A DNA stretch of 64,000 bases from Amycolatopsis sp. EV170708-02-1. Lineage in GTDB: Bacteria > Actinomycetota > Actinomycetes > Mycobacteriales > Pseudonocardiaceae. This document shows positions 1 through 8,754 of this stretch, piece by piece (position 1 is the first letter of the stretch; every line of letters starts with the position of its first letter). The position numbers and the translations under genes were made by a program. Under the pieces are notes generated by a model. The model saw nothing but the letters and a program-made list of their open reading frames with translations, searched no databases and was not told the origin of the DNA. The stretch spans positions 3,844,001 through 3,908,000 of the forward strand of contig NZ_CP092497.1 in the NCBI RefSeq assembly GCF_022479115.1, written 5' to 3'.

Positions 1-1326
1 ATCACCGGCCCGACCGACCGCAAGATGACGGTCAACGCGCTCAATTCCGGCGCGAAGGTCTGGCTCGCCGACTTCGAGGACGCGACGTCGCCGACCTGGC
101 ACAACGTCATCGACGGGCAGCTCAACCTGTTCGACGCGATCCGCCGCAACATCGACTTCACCACCGAGGCGGGCAAGCGCTACACGATCGGCGACGAACC
201 CGCGACGATCGTCGCCCGCCCCCGTGGCTGGCACCTGGTGGAGAAGCACATCCGCATCGACGGCCGCCCGGTCTCGGCGAGCCTGGTCGACTTCGGCCTC
301 TACTTCTTCCACAACGCGCGCCAGCTGCTGGCCCGCGGCAGCGGCCCGTACTTCTACCTGCCGAAGCTCGAGAACCACCTCGAAGCGCGGCTGTGGAACG
401 ACGTCTTCCTGCTGGCGCAACGGGAACTCGGCATCCCGCGCGGCACGATCCGGGCGACCGTGCTGATCGAGACGATCACCGCCGCGTTCGAGATGGAGGA
501 GATCCTCTACGAGCTGCGCGAGCACATCGCCGGGCTGAACGCCGGCCGCTGGGACTACATCTTCAGCGTGATCAAGAACTTCTCCTCGCACGGCGCGGAC
601 TTCGTGCTCCCGGACCGCGCGCAGGTGACGATGACCGTGCCGTTCATGCGGGCCTACACCGAGCTGCTGGTGCGCACCTGCCACAAGCGCGGGGCGCACG
701 CCATCGGCGGTATGGCCGCGTTCATCCCGAGCAAGGACCCGGAGATCAACGCGACCGCGCTGGAGAAGGTCCGCCAGGACAAGGAACGCGAGGCGAACGA
801 CGGTTTCGACGGCTCGTGGGTCGCGCACCCCGGCCTCGTCCCGGTCTGCCGCGAGGTGTTCGACAACGTCCTCGGCGGCTGGCCGAACCAGCTCGGCAAG
901 CTCCGTGAAGACGTCACCGTGACGGCCGAGGACCTGCTCGACGTCGCCAGCGCGGGCGGCGAGGTCACCGAAGCGGGTGTCCGGGCCAACATCAACGTCG
1001 CGCTGCGCTACATCGACGCGTGGCTGCGCGGCACCGGCGCGGCGGCGATCCACAATCTGATGGAGGACGCCGCCACCGCCGAGATCGCGCGATGCCAGGT
1101 GTGGCAGTGGATCCGCAACGGCACGAAGCTCGAAGACGGCACCGCGCTCACCCGCGAACTGGCCGTGTCCTATTTGGACGAAGAGCTGGCGTCGGTGCGG
1201 GCCGAACTGGGCGAGGACACCCGTCTCGGCGACGCCTACGAGATCTTCACCGAGACCGCGCTGGGCGAGAAGCTGCCGAGCTTCCTCACCACCGGCGCGT
1301 ACGCGCGATACCTGACCACTCACTGA
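1..1326 (+). CDS. aceB: malate synthase A, 3' part (5' end outside window)
   Basis: Condenses glyoxylate and acetyl-CoA to malate in the glyoxylate bypass. The reading frame is open from base 1, so the gene begins upstream; 441 residues are visible of a family usually about 530 long. Visible family marks are ITGPTDRKM at the window start, the arginine-bearing RPRGWHL, the malate synthase signature [15 protein letters not shown] near positions 517-561, and the C-terminal [15 protein letters not shown], which carries the conserved aspartate expected to act as base. The ATG at 25 is internal, not the start. A perfect 11-bp hairpin follows the stop at 1335-1366. Confidence 0.96.
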   Translation: MTGPTDRKMTVNALNSGAKVWLADFEDATSPTWHNVIDGQLNLFDAIRRNIDFTTEAGKRYTIGDEPATIVARPRGWHLVEKHIRIDGRPVSASLVDFGLYFFHNARQLLARGSGPYFYLPKLENHLEARLWNDVFLLAQRELGIPRGTIRATVLIETITAAFEMEEILYELREHIAGLNAGRWDYIFSVIKNFSSHGADFVLPDRAQVTMTVPFMRAYTELLVRTCHKRGAHAIGGMAAFIPSKDPEINATALEKVRQDKEREANDGFDGSWVAHPGLVPVCREVFDNVLGGWPNQLGKLREDVTVTAEDLLDVASAGGEVTEAGVRANINVALRYIDAWLRGTGAAAIHNLMEDAATAEIARCQVWQWIRNGTKLEDGTALTRELAVSYLDEELASVRAELGEDTRLGDAYEIFTETALGEKLPSFLTTGAYARYLTTH

Positions 1327-1334
1327 ATCAGGCT

Positions 1335-1642
1335 CCGGCCGCCCCTACCTGACGCGGGGCGGCCGGGTTCCACACCGGTTTGGGACGGTGTGGCCCAACG
1401 GGTCCGGTGGCGGAGGCTCCCCGCCACCGGACCCGCTTCACGCGCGCGCCCCTCCGGTAGCGCCAGTCGGGCGTGCGCCTCGCCGCGGAGACCCCGTCCT
1501 CACCACACCACCGTGGACGGGGTCTCCGCGGCTTTCCCATGCGTAACTCGCGTGTTTAGAGGCGTAACTCGCGTGCTTGAAGGCGTAACACGGTGATACG
1601 GCTCCAAGCACGCGAGTTACGCCTTCAAGTACGCGAGTTACG
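1335..1642. repeat. cluster of four long intergenic hairpins
   Basis: The 450 bases between malate synthase and the next gene hold successive inverted repeats. (1) 1335-1345 with 1356-1366, 11 bp perfect, probably the aceB terminator although no T-run follows. (2) CGGGTCCGGTGGCGG at 1399-1413 with 1421-1435, 15 bp perfect. (3) GCCGCGGAGACCCCGTCC at 1482-1499 with 1515-1532, 18 bp perfect. (4) A nested structure: CGTAACTCGCGT at 1542-1553 with 1631-1642, enclosing GGCGTAACTCGCGTGCTT at 1561-1578 with 1606-1623. No coding region was found. Function is unknown; more than one terminator would be redundant. Confidence 0.8.
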
Positions 1643-1679
1643 GCTCACGGGACCGGACGAATCGGTCACGGACCGCGAT

Positions 1680-1695
1680 TAGGTAGGGGTACCTA
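1680..1695. promoter_or_regulatory. short palindrome upstream of the small peptide gene
   Basis: TAGGTAGGGGTACCTA has perfect 6-base arms around GGGG. It lies about 85 bp upstream of the small secreted peptide gene and could be an operator or part of its promoter. A second small hairpin, CGGGCGG gaaat CCGCCCG at 1743-1761, sits just before the ribosome binding site. Confidence 0.35.
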
Positions 1696-1779
1696 GTGAT
1701 ACCCCCGTTGTTTCGGCGGCGGGTCGCGCGGATGCTCGGCGCCGGGCGGGAAATCCGCCCGTTCCCCCGAGGAGCCACC

Positions 1780-1911
1780 ATGAAGAAGCAGTTGAGAACG
1801 CTCTTGGCCGCGACCTTCGCCGTCCTCGCCGTCGCCCTCGCCGCCCCCGCGGTGTCCGCCTCGGCCGGGGTCCCGGCGCGGCCGGACTGTGTCCGGCCCT
1901 GCCACTTCTGA
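1780..1911 (+). CDS. small secreted peptide (43 aa), unknown function
   Basis: A 43-residue protein starting MKKQLRTL. A strong GAGGAG ribosome binding site lies at 1769-1774, 5 nt before the ATG. Residues 1-29 form a textbook signal peptide: KK/R start, an Ala/Leu/Val core and an ASA cleavage site. The predicted mature part is the 14-residue GVPARPDCVRPCHF, with two cysteines three residues apart that could form a disulfide or bind metal. It is too small for any family I can name. It stands alone, flanked by hairpins on both sides. The signal peptide plus good RBS make it likely real; a chance ORF cannot be excluded. Confidence 0.6.
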   Translation: MKKQLRTLLAATFAVLAVALAAPAVSASAGVPARPDCVRPCHF

Positions 1912-1936
1912 TCTTCGCCACCTAGAGCAGACCCGG

Positions 1937-2088
1937 GGGTCGCGCCCCTCGCGACCCGCGACGCTCGTGGAGGGGGATCCGGGTCCCCCGACGTCCCGGA
2001 TTCCCCTCCGCCCCCGACTTCCCGCGGCACGCATGTCGCGAAAGCCACTTTCGGGACATCAGACGTCGCGAAAGTGGCTTTCGCGACA
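1937..2088. repeat. three hairpins between the small peptide gene and the glycosyltransferase
   Basis: (1) GGGTCGCG cccct CGCGACCC at 1937-1957, a likely terminator for the small peptide gene. (2) GGAGGGGGATCCGGG at 1969-1983 with 1995-2009, 15 bp with one G-T pair. (3) A 24-bp stem with one mismatch between 2034-2057 and 2065-2088, core GTCGCGAAAGTGGCTTTCG. The third lies 20 bp beyond the stop of the minus-strand glycosyltransferase and may terminate it. Confidence 0.75.
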
Positions 2089-2108
2089 GCGCCGGAACGC
2101 ATCGGGGG

Positions 2109-3362
2109 TCACGGCTCGAAGGCGTTGCCCGTCGCGATCTTCGGCCGTCCCAGTTCCACCGGCTCCCCGACGCGAGCCCGCCGGTAGACCGCCACGGTCG
2201 CCTCGGCGATCCGCCCCCAGTCGAAATCCGCGGCCAGGCGCGACTGCGCGGTCAGCGCCCGGCGGGCGGCGGCGACCTCGTCGTCCAGCACCGCCTCGAC
2301 GGCGTCCCCGAGGGCGTCAACGTCGCCGGGGCTGAACGCCAGGCCGGTCTCGCCGTCGACGACGACCTCGCCGAGCCCGCCCGCGGTCGACGCCACTAGG
2401 GGCGCCTTCGCGGCGGCGGCCTCCAGCGCGACGATCCCGAACGGTTCGTACCGGCTGGGCAGCACGACCGCGTCGGCCGCGGCCAGCACGGCGCGCAGTT
2501 CGCGGTCGGACAGATGCCCGACGAAGTCCACCGCGCGCCGGACCCGCAGTTTGCGGGCCTGGTCGACCAGTTCCTCCAGATGCCTGCCCTTGCCGGCGAC
2601 GACCAGCCGCGTCCCCGGTTTGGCACGCCGGATCCGGGGGAGCGCGGCGAGCAGGTCCTGCACGCCCTTCTCCCATTCCAGCCGCCCGAAGTAGAGCAGC
2701 AGCGGCGCGCCGGAGGGGCTGTAGACCTCGCGCGCGTGCGCGACCTCCTCCGCGGGCACCTGCCAGGTGCGTTCCTCGATGCCGTTGTGGATCACGGTGA
2801 CGGCGTCGCCGTCGACCTCGAACAGATGCGCCACCTCGCGGCGCATGGCCTGCGAACAGGTGATCAGCGCGTCCGAGCGGTTCGCGAGCCACCACTCGAC
2901 GGAGTGCACCTGCTGGTTCAGCGGATGCGAGAGCCAGCCGGAGTGCCGTCCGGCCTCGGTGGCGTGGATCGTGCCGACCAGCGGCACGCGCGCGGCCTCC
3001 GCGATCGCGATCGCGGGATGGGTGACCAGCCAGTCGTGCGCGTGCACGACGTCCGGCTGCCAGGTGCGCAGCAGGTCGGTGGCGGCGCGGACCATCGCGT
3101 GCCCCATGGCCAGCGTCCACGCGACGAGGTCCCGTTCGAAGGTCACGTGCATCGGGTCTTCGGCGACCCGGATGATCCGGACGCCCTCGACCACGCGATC
3201 GGTCCTCGGATGGGTCTCGGCGTCGGTGCCCGCCGTGTGACGGCACAGGACGACCACGTCGTGCCCCTGCCGGGCGAGATGCCTGGCCAGGGCGTGGACG
3301 TGCCGTGCGAGTCCGCCGACGACCACGGGTGGGTACTCCCACGACAACATCAGCACGCGCAT
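2109..3362 (-). CDS. GT4-family alpha-glucan glycosyltransferase (Rv3032-like)
   Basis: A 417-residue glycosyltransferase with the GT-B fold of glycogen synthases. The N-terminus MRVLMLSWEYPPVVVGGLARH matches the actinobacterial GlgA/Rv3032 type; FGRLEWEKG lies at about 225-233 and the E-x7-E nucleotide-sugar motif YEPFGIVALE at 305-314 (E306, E314). By family knowledge Rv3032 extends alpha-1,4-glucans and is linked to polymethylated glucan and glycogen synthesis in mycobacteria. The GH57 enzyme and methyltransferase at 7243-9524 are its usual partners, here separated by GH2, protease and gpx genes. The start ATG has no SD; TAACCT lies 6 nt before it (3369-3374), so the mRNA is probably leaderless. 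GlgM (maltose-1-phosphate synthase) is the alternative assignment. Confidence 0.85.
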   Translation of the reverse strand: MRVLMLSWEYPPVVVGGLARHVHALARHLARQGHDVVVLCRHTAGTDAETHPRTDRVVEGVRIIRVAEDPMHVTFERDLVAWTLAMGHAMVRAATDLLRTWQPDVVHAHDWLVTHPAIAIAEAARVPLVGTIHATEAGRHSGWLSHPLNQQVHSVEWWLANRSDALITCSQAMRREVAHLFEVDGDAVTVIHNGIEERTWQVPAEEVAHAREVYSPSGAPLLLYFGRLEWEKGVQDLLAALPRIRRAKPGTRLVVAGKGRHLEELVDQARKLRVRRAVDFVGHLSDRELRAVLAAADAVVLPSRYEPFGIVALEAAAAKAPLVASTAGGLGEVVVDGETGLAFSPGDVDALGDAVEAVLDDEVAAARRALTAQSRLAADFDWGRIAEATVAVYRRARVGEPVELGRPKIATGNAFEP

Positions 3363-3470
3363 GGGTGGAGGTTACTCGTGAGTCGGTCGGCGCCGGGACG
3401 GGGCGATCACCCCTCCCGGTGAACCCGATCGGGGGCGACAGGAGCGACGATCTTTGCCACCATCGGGTCG

Positions 3471-5237
3471 ATGACGCCCTCGGTGAACGCGGCCGGACCG
3501 GCCTTCAAGCCCGTCGAACCGGTGCTCTCGACGCCGTGGTCCGCGCAGGTCGGACCCGGCGACGCGCTGCCCGAATACCCGCGTCCCCGGCTGGTCCGGG
3601 AACGCTGGCTGAACCTCAACGGCGTCTGGGAGTACGCGGGCAGCGGCGCGCCCGGCCGCACCGGGTACGGCGAGCGGATCCTGGTGCCGTTCCCGCCGGA
3701 ATCGGCCCTCTCCGGGATCGGGCGGCGGGACGAAACGCTCTGGTACCGCAAGGTTTTCCACGTCCCGTCCGAATGGGACGGTCAGCGGGTGCTGCTCCAT
3801 TTCGGCGCCGTCGACCAGTCCGCCGAGGTCTGGGTGAACAACCAGAAGGTCGCCGTCCACGAAGGCGGGTACACGGCCTTCAGCGCCGACATCACCGACG
3901 TCCTGCGCCCGTCGGGATCGCAGGAACTCACCGTCCGCGCGACGGACCTGACCGACGCAGCGACGCATCCCGTCGGCAAGCAGCGGAACGACCCGGAAGG
4001 GATCTTCTACACCGCCGCGTCGGGTATCTGGCAGACCGTCTGGCTGGAGCCGGTGCCGTCCGCGCATATCCGGGAGCTGCCGCTGATCCCTGACCTCGAA
4101 GGGGTGGCGGTTGTGCCGAAGGTCACAGGTGGCGCCCGGGTGGAGGTGATCGTGAGCGAACCCGATGGCCCGGAAGTGGCACGCGTCTCCGGAGACGTGG
4201 GACGGCGGTTGCGCGCGGACGTGCCTTCGCCGCGCCTGTGGACGCCGGACGATCCGTATCTCTACGACCTCCAGGTCCGCTTGCTCGACGAGAGCGGCGA
4301 CGTGCTCGACGTCGTCGAGTCCTACACCGGGCTCCGGACGATCGGGACGGTGGCCGACGCCCAGGGCAGGCCGCGGATCGCGCTCAACGGCCGGATCACC
4401 TTCCTCCACGGCCCGCTCGACCAGGGTTACTGGCCCGACGGGATCCACACCGCCCCCACCGACGAGGCGTTGCGGTTCGACCTGGAGAAGACCAAGGAGC
4501 TCGGCTTCAACTTCGTCCGCAAGCACGTCAAGGTCGAGCCGGAGCGGTGGTATCACTGGGCGGACCGGCTGGGCCTGCTCGTCTGGCAGGACATGCCGTC
4601 GCTCACCGTCTCCTTCGACGGCCCGCCCGGCACCGCGCCCGACCCGGTCCCGGAGGCGCAGGAACGGTTCGAGGCCGAGCTGACCGAGATGATCGAGCAG
4701 CTGCGCGGGGTGACCTCGATCGTCGGCTGGGTGCCGTTCAACGAGGGCTGGGGGGAATTCGACACCGCGCGGATCGCGAAGCTGGTGAAGGACCTCGACC
4801 CGACCAGGCTCGTCGTCGCGAACAGCGGGGTGAACTGCTGCTTCTCGCGGCCGGACGCCGGCGCGGGCGACGTCTACGACGACCACACCTACGTCGGGCC
4901 GGGGAAACCCGCGGTGACGGACGGCAGGGTGATCGTCGACGGTGAGTACGGCGGCCTCGGCCTGGTCGTCGACGAGCACCGCTGGCCCGGGGAACCGCAG
5001 GCCTATGAGATGACGCTGACCTCGGCAGAGCTGACGAAACGCTATGCCGAGGTCAGCGAGAACCTCGAACGGATCGTCGCCGGAACCGGCCTTTCCGGCG
5101 CGATCTACACCCAGACCACCGACGTCGAGAACGAGGTCAACGGCCTGCTCACCTACGACCGGCGGGTGACGAAGGCGGACCCGGCGACCGTCGCCGCCCG
5201 CAATCGCGCGGTCATCGAGGCGGGTCAGTCCGGCTGA
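3471..5237 (+). CDS. glycoside hydrolase family 2 (beta-galactosidase/glucuronidase type)
   Basis: A 588-residue GH2 enzyme. The sugar-binding jelly-roll domain covers about 35-200 (LVRERWLNLNGVWEY, AEVWVNNQKV), an immunoglobulin-like domain about 200-295, and the TIM barrel about 300-588. The acid/base is E425 in FNEGWGEF, and E492 in DGEYGG is the likely nucleophile. No signal peptide is seen, so it is probably cytoplasmic and acts on imported oligosaccharides or glycosides. Substrate cannot be told from sequence. The minus-strand glycosyltransferase diverges about 110 bp upstream. Its 3' end overlaps the convergent small gene by 13 bp. Confidence 0.9.
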   Translation: MTPSVNAAGPAFKPVEPVLSTPWSAQVGPGDALPEYPRPRLVRERWLNLNGVWEYAGSGAPGRTGYGERILVPFPPESALSGIGRRDETLWYRKVFHVPSEWDGQRVLLHFGAVDQSAEVWVNNQKVAVHEGGYTAFSADITDVLRPSGSQELTVRATDLTDAATHPVGKQRNDPEGIFYTAASGIWQTVWLEPVPSAHIRELPLIPDLEGVAVVPKVTGGARVEVIVSEPDGPEVARVSGDVGRRLRADVPSPRLWTPDDPYLYDLQVRLLDESGDVLDVVESYTGLRTIGTVADAQGRPRIALNGRITFLHGPLDQGYWPDGIHTAPTDEALRFDLEKTKELGFNFVRKHVKVEPERWYHWADRLGLLVWQDMPSLTVSFDGPPGTAPDPVPEAQERFEAELTEMIEQLRGVTSIVGWVPFNEGWGEFDTARIAKLVKDLDPTRLVVANSGVNCCFSRPDAGAGDVYDDHTYVGPGKPAVTDGRVIVDGEYGGLGLVVDEHRWPGEPQAYEMTLTSAELTKRYAEVSENLERIVAGTGLSGAIYTQTTDVENEVNGLLTYDRRVTKADPATVAARNRAVIEAGQSG

Positions 5238-5452
5238 GCTTCCACCGGACCGCCGGAGTCACGGATCCGGACGGGCACTCCGAGCAGCTGAGAAGGCAGC
5301 TGCCCGGAGTCGTGACCGGGGGTCATCCACACGTCGATCGTGGGTGCCCCCTCGGCCTCGCCCTGTCCGACCCCGACCACACCGGGGACGTCGTCGAGCC
5401 ATCGGGACGCCGTCACGAGGGCGGCGTCGACATCCGGCACGTCTTCGGCCAC
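5225..5452 (-). CDS. 75-aa protein resembling the N-terminal domain of the adjacent protease
   Basis: The GTG start overlaps the protease stop (TAGTG), so translation is probably coupled. The protein reads GVVGVGQGEAEGAPTIDVW, then LPSQLLGVPVRIRDSG. This parallels protease residues 58-113, NVVGVALGTKW...AITVLVDTK...LSGVPTDVQEVG, so it looks like a free-standing copy of the small alpha/beta domain in front of the protease. It could act as a propeptide-like inhibitor, chaperone or adaptor (inference). I know no named family. It overlaps the GH2 3' end by 13 bp. Confidence 0.65.
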   Translation of the reverse strand: MAEDVPDVDAALVTASRWLDDVPGVVGVGQGEAEGAPTIDVWMTPGHDSGQLPSQLLGVPVRIRDSGGPVEAQPD

Positions 5453-6600
5453 TACGGGTGCACCTTGATCCCGAGCGCGGCCTCGACCAGCGTGATCCGG
5501 TTGATCACGGTGACCACCGGCGAACCGGCGAACAGCAGGCCGACGGCGTTCTCGCTCAGATCCGCCACGAGGCTGCCCGAGTCGCCGCCCGCCGACATGT
5601 CGGTGGTGAGCAGTTGCTGCGCGAACCGGGCCACCCGGCCGCCGCCGTAGTTCACGTCGACGGTGGCGTTGATGTTCGTGATCCGCCCGGTGGTCCAGTT
5701 CGTGGTCCGGCCGGTCTTCTGCACCACCGTGCCGACCGCGGGGGCCACGTTGGTGCCCTTGAGGTCGCCGACCCAGAAGATCCGCCGGTCGAGGTCGTGG
5801 AACTGGCCCTCGGCGATGGCGGCGTCGACGAAGTTCAGCGGCACCGGCTGGCCCGCGGCGATGAACTTGATCGGCACGAACCGGCTCAGCCTGGCGATGA
5901 CGTCGGTGGGGACGACACCGCCGTCGAACGGGCCGGGCTGCAGGATGGGATCGCCGATGGCGGCCGCGTTGGAGTTCGCGAGCACGTGGTTGTTGCTCAG
6001 GATGTAGTACCTGGCCGGTTTGCCGGGCAGCGCCGTGGCGTCGTAGACGGCGGTGCCGTAGGTGCCGGCGGTGATCTTGAAATGGCCGAGGCTCAGCCCG
6101 CCGAACGCCGGGCGGAACCGCTTGGCGAGGGTGAACGGGCCGACCTGCTCGCGGGCGAGTTCGTCGGGCCGGGCGAGTGTCGGAGCCTGGGGCTCGTCGA
6201 GCATCGTGGCGGCGCCGTTCACCTTCGGCGCGGCGATGCTGCGACCGGCCTGGAGCACGCCGACCTCTTGGACGTCGGTCGGCACCCCGGACAGTGCCGC
6301 CGGGACGAGGTCGTCCTCCCGCAGCATCTCGTGCGGCATCTTCGTGTCGACGAGGACGGTGATCGCCTTCTCGCCGGTGTCCCTCCCGCCGGACCATTTG
6401 GTGCCGAGCGCGACACCCACCACGTTCTGCCGGTTCAGCAACGCGTCCTCTTCCGCCGCCTGCACACTCGCGAGGGAGAGGAAATCGTCCGGGATCATGT
6501 TGTTTTCGATCATGTCTGCCACACTTTTCCTGTTGTCGGCGTTGACGAAGTGCGGGACTCCCGACAAAAGAGTGTTCCCCCGCGCGACGGGTGGCGCCAT
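5452..6600 (-). CDS. trypsin-like (chymotrypsin-fold) serine protease, cytoplasmic type
   Basis: A 382-residue protein with a probable catalytic triad of His205 (LSNNHVLA), Asp259 (NFVDAAIAE) and Ser341 (SAGGDSGSLV). Residues about 50-125 form a small separate domain (VVGVALGTKW, LSGVPTDVQEVG). No signal peptide or membrane segment is seen, unlike exported trypsin-like enzymes. It resembles the actinobacterial group annotated as trypsin-like peptidase domain proteins of unknown substrate. The first gene of a two-gene unit, it is followed directly by the 75-aa paralogue of its N-terminal domain. No SD is seen; inverted repeat CCATAGTG (6597-6604)/CACTATGG (6623-6630) overlaps the start codon. 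Confidence 0.8.
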   Translation of the reverse strand: MAPPVARGNTLLSGVPHFVNADNRKSVADMIENNMIPDDFLSLASVQAAEEDALLNRQNVVGVALGTKWSGGRDTGEKAITVLVDTKMPHEMLREDDLVPAALSGVPTDVQEVGVLQAGRSIAAPKVNGAATMLDEPQAPTLARPDELAREQVGPFTLAKRFRPAFGGLSLGHFKITAGTYGTAVYDATALPGKPARYYILSNNHVLANSNAAAIGDPILQPGPFDGGVVPTDVIARLSRFVPIKFIAAGQPVPLNFVDAAIAEGQFHDLDRRIFWVGDLKGTNVAPAVGTVVQKTGRTTNWTTGRITNINATVDVNYGGGRVARFAQQLLTTDMSAGGDSGSLVADLSENAVGLLFAGSPVVTVINRITLVEAALGIKVHP

Positions 6601-6630
6601 AGTGCAATCGGGTATGGCGCTTCACTATGG
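6597..6630. promoter_or_regulatory. inverted repeat over the protease start codon
   Basis: CCATAGTG at 6597-6604 and CACTATGG at 6623-6630 form 8-bp perfect arms with 18 bp between them. The left arm contains the start codon of the minus-strand protease (6600-6598). The position suits a repressor site or an initiation-blocking RNA hairpin. Confidence 0.4.
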
Positions 6631-6697
6631 ACCGTCAGGATTTCCCTTGTGTGGCAAGGGTTTGTGATCGAGCAACCGGACATCGCGCGAGCGGCCG

Positions 6698-6729
6698 GGG
6701 TATTCGGGGACTTTGGTCCCCGAATACCC
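6698..6729. terminator. hairpin downstream of glutathione peroxidase
   Basis: GGGTATTCGGGGAC at 6698-6711 pairs perfectly with 6716-6729 (14 bp, 4-nt loop). It lies 12 bp past the gpx stop on the minus strand and before the divergent protease promoter region. No T-run follows. Confidence 0.6.
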
Positions 6730-6740
6730 GGAAAAAGGTG

Positions 6741-7226
6741 TCAGCCGATCGCGGCGTCGATGGCCTTGGTGATCGTCTCGTCCTCGGGTTCGGTGCGCGG
6801 GCGGAATCGGCCCACCACTTCACCGGAAGGGGCGACGAGGAACTTCTCGAAGTTCCACTGGACGTCGCCGGCGGCGCCCTCGGCGTCGGCGGCCTTGGTC
6901 AGTTCGGCGTAGAGCGGGTGACGGCTTTCCCCGTTCACGTCCAGCTTTTCGAACAGCGGGAACGAAACGCCGTACGTCGTCGAGCAGAAGGTCTGGATCT
7001 CCTCGGCGGTGCCCGGCTCCTGGCCCGCGAACTGGTTGCACGGGAAGCCGACGACGGAGAAACCCTTGTCCGCGTAGCGTTCCTGGAGCTTTTCCAGCCC
7101 GGTGTACTGCGGGGTCAGGCCGCATTTCGACGCCACGTTCACCACCAGCAGCGTCTTGCCTTCGAGCGCGCCGAGTGTCGTGTCCTCGCCCGCGAGCGTC
7201 TTCAGCGGAATGTCGTGGATCCCCAT
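6741..7226 (-). CDS. glutathione peroxidase family (thiol peroxidase)
   Basis: A 161-residue peroxidase that reduces hydrogen or lipid peroxides. The family motif NVASKCGLTPQY carries the peroxidatic Cys35, then FPCNQFAGQEPG and WNFEKFLV (the Trp and Asn of the active site). It uses Cys, not selenocysteine, as bacterial members do; actinomycetes lack glutathione, so thioredoxin or mycothiol-linked reduction is likely. A purine-rich GAAAGGGGC precedes the ATG and can serve as SD. Confidence 0.93.
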   Translation of the reverse strand: MGIHDIPLKTLAGEDTTLGALEGKTLLVVNVASKCGLTPQYTGLEKLQERYADKGFSVVGFPCNQFAGQEPGTAEEIQTFCSTTYGVSFPLFEKLDVNGESRHPLYAELTKAADAEGAAGDVQWNFEKFLVAPSGEVVGRFRPRTEPEDETITKAIDAAIG

Positions 7227-7242
7227 GGTGGTGCCCCTTTCG

Positions 7243-8754
7243 TCATTTCCTCAGCAGGTCACGCGCGTCGACGTGACCGAACGGCCCGTCGTCGCGCCGG
7301 AACGCGGCCGCGGTCTCCCGCGCGCGGTCGAGCGCACCGTCCCGGAGCAGTCCGGCGAGCGTGTCGAACCGTTCGGTGTGCACTTTCGCCCGCCGCCGCG
7401 CGTAGTCGGCGGCGGAATCCTTGGTGACCATGAACGCCCAGTCGCTCGAAAGCGCCAGCATCGCCTCGGCGACGGCCTGGTCGCGGACGGAGTCACGTGT
7501 CGTCGTGTCCATTCCGGCGACGAGGTCGAGCATCCGGTCCTGCAACGCGGTGTTGTCCCGCACCATGTCGGCGACCTGCTCGCCGTCCCAGACCCGCCAG
7601 TCCTTGCCCGAACCCCACGACGACGCCGGGAGGTCGACCTTCCCGCCGAGGTGGCCGGCTTCGAGCGCGCCCTTGAGCGTCGTCACGCGGACTCCCGCCT
7701 CGGGCAGCGCCCGCAGGACGCCTTCGAGCCAGGCCGGGCCCTCGTGCCACCAGTGGCCGAAGAGCTCGGTGTCGTACGCGGCGACGACGAGCGATTCGCG
7801 GCCGTGCTCGGCCTTGAGCGAACGCAGCCGGGCGACGACGGTGTCGACGAAGTCCTGGACGTGACCGCCGAGGGTGGCCGTCGCCATCGCCGGGTCGTAC
7901 GGCGCCTTGTCCGGCGGCTCGACGGTCTTGCCGGTCACCCGCGACGGTTTGAGGCCGACCTCGTGCGCCCAGGTGTGGAAGTCGCGATAGGCGGCATGGC
8001 CGGGATACCCGGCCTTCGGCGACCAGACTCGGTACGTGACTTCGAGGTCGCGGCCGAAGCAGACGACGTCGGAATCGCCGACGGTCCGCGCCGCCGAGGT
8101 GTCGCCGTGCAGGGAGGGGCCGTCGACCATGAACCGCTTGACGCCCGCCGCGGCGTAGCCGGCTTCCATGCCGGGCGCGTAACCGCATTCGGGTGCCCAA
8201 ATGCCTTCGGGACGGCGTCCGATCCGCAGCGCGGTGTCGGCCAGGCCGCCGCGCAGCATGAAGTCGCGGACCGCCGGGTCGAGCAGCGGCTGGAACGGAT
8301 GCGCCAGCGGGCCGCCGAGCAGCTCGATCGTCCCGTTGTCCACAAAGGACCGAAGGATCGGCGAGAAACCGTGCCGCCAGCGGGTTTCGAGCTCTTCCGA
8401 TGCCTTGAGCGCCGTCCGGTACTCGCTCGCCGCGAGGTCGCGCAGCAGCGGGTCGCCGCGCCAGAGCGTGGACGCGTGCCAGGAGCGCAGCTGCCAGTGG
8501 CCGAGCCAGTCGTGGAAGGCGTCGATGCAGTACGGGTCGTCGAGCTGGGCGGCGAGGATCGGCGTCATCCCGAGGGTGAGGACGTCTTCGCGGCCCTCGT
8601 CGGCGAAGCGGCGCAAGAGATCGACCATCGGCAGGTAGGAATGCGCCCACGCCTGATAAAGCCATTCCTCGCCGACCGGCCAGGATCCGTGGTGCGGCAG
8701 CCACGGCAGATGGCTGTGCACCACGAGGCAGAACGTGCCCTCGTACTCGCTCAT
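7243..8754 (-). CDS. GH57 alpha-1,4-glucan branching enzyme (Rv3031-like)
   Basis: A 503-residue GH57 protein. The N-terminus FCLVVHSHLPWLPHHG is the family motif with catalytic-site histidines. The nucleophile is E189 in GIWAPECGYAPG and the acid/base D328 in VVAAYDTELFGHWW. The C-terminal helical region from about 420 is typical of the branching enzyme subgroup. It introduces alpha-1,6 branches in glucans; in mycobacteria the homologue Rv3031 belongs to the methylglucose lipopolysaccharide locus. It is cotranscribed after the methyltransferase (ATGA overlap at 8751-8754). Confidence 0.9.
   Translation of the reverse strand: MSEYEGTFCLVVHSHLPWLPHHGSWPVGEEWLYQAWAHSYLPMVDLLRRFADEGREDVLTLGMTPILAAQLDDPYCIDAFHDWLGHWQLRSWHASTLWRGDPLLRDLAASEYRTALKASEELETRWRHGFSPILRSFVDNGTIELLGGPLAHPFQPLLDPAVRDFMLRGGLADTALRIGRRPEGIWAPECGYAPGMEAGYAAAGVKRFMVDGPSLHGDTSAARTVGDSDVVCFGRDLEVTYRVWSPKAGYPGHAAYRDFHTWAHEVGLKPSRVTGKTVEPPDKAPYDPAMATATLGGHVQDFVDTVVARLRSLKAEHGRESLVVAAYDTELFGHWWHEGPAWLEGVLRALPEAGVRVTTLKGALEAGHLGGKVDLPASSWGSGKDWRVWDGEQVADMVRDNTALQDRMLDLVAGMDTTTRDSVRDQAVAEAMLALSSDWAFMVTKDSAADYARRRAKVHTERFDTLAGLLRDGALDRARETAAAFRRDDGPFGHVDARDLLRK

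Noticed and set aside
1541..1642. Possible CRISPR array
   Set aside because: Only three to four copies of a 12-18 base word, in opposite orientations that form one nested hairpin; no regular spacers and no cas genes.
3372..4979. 535-residue minus-strand frame opposite the GH2 gene
   Set aside because: No family motif; composition follows codon bias of the real plus-strand gene.
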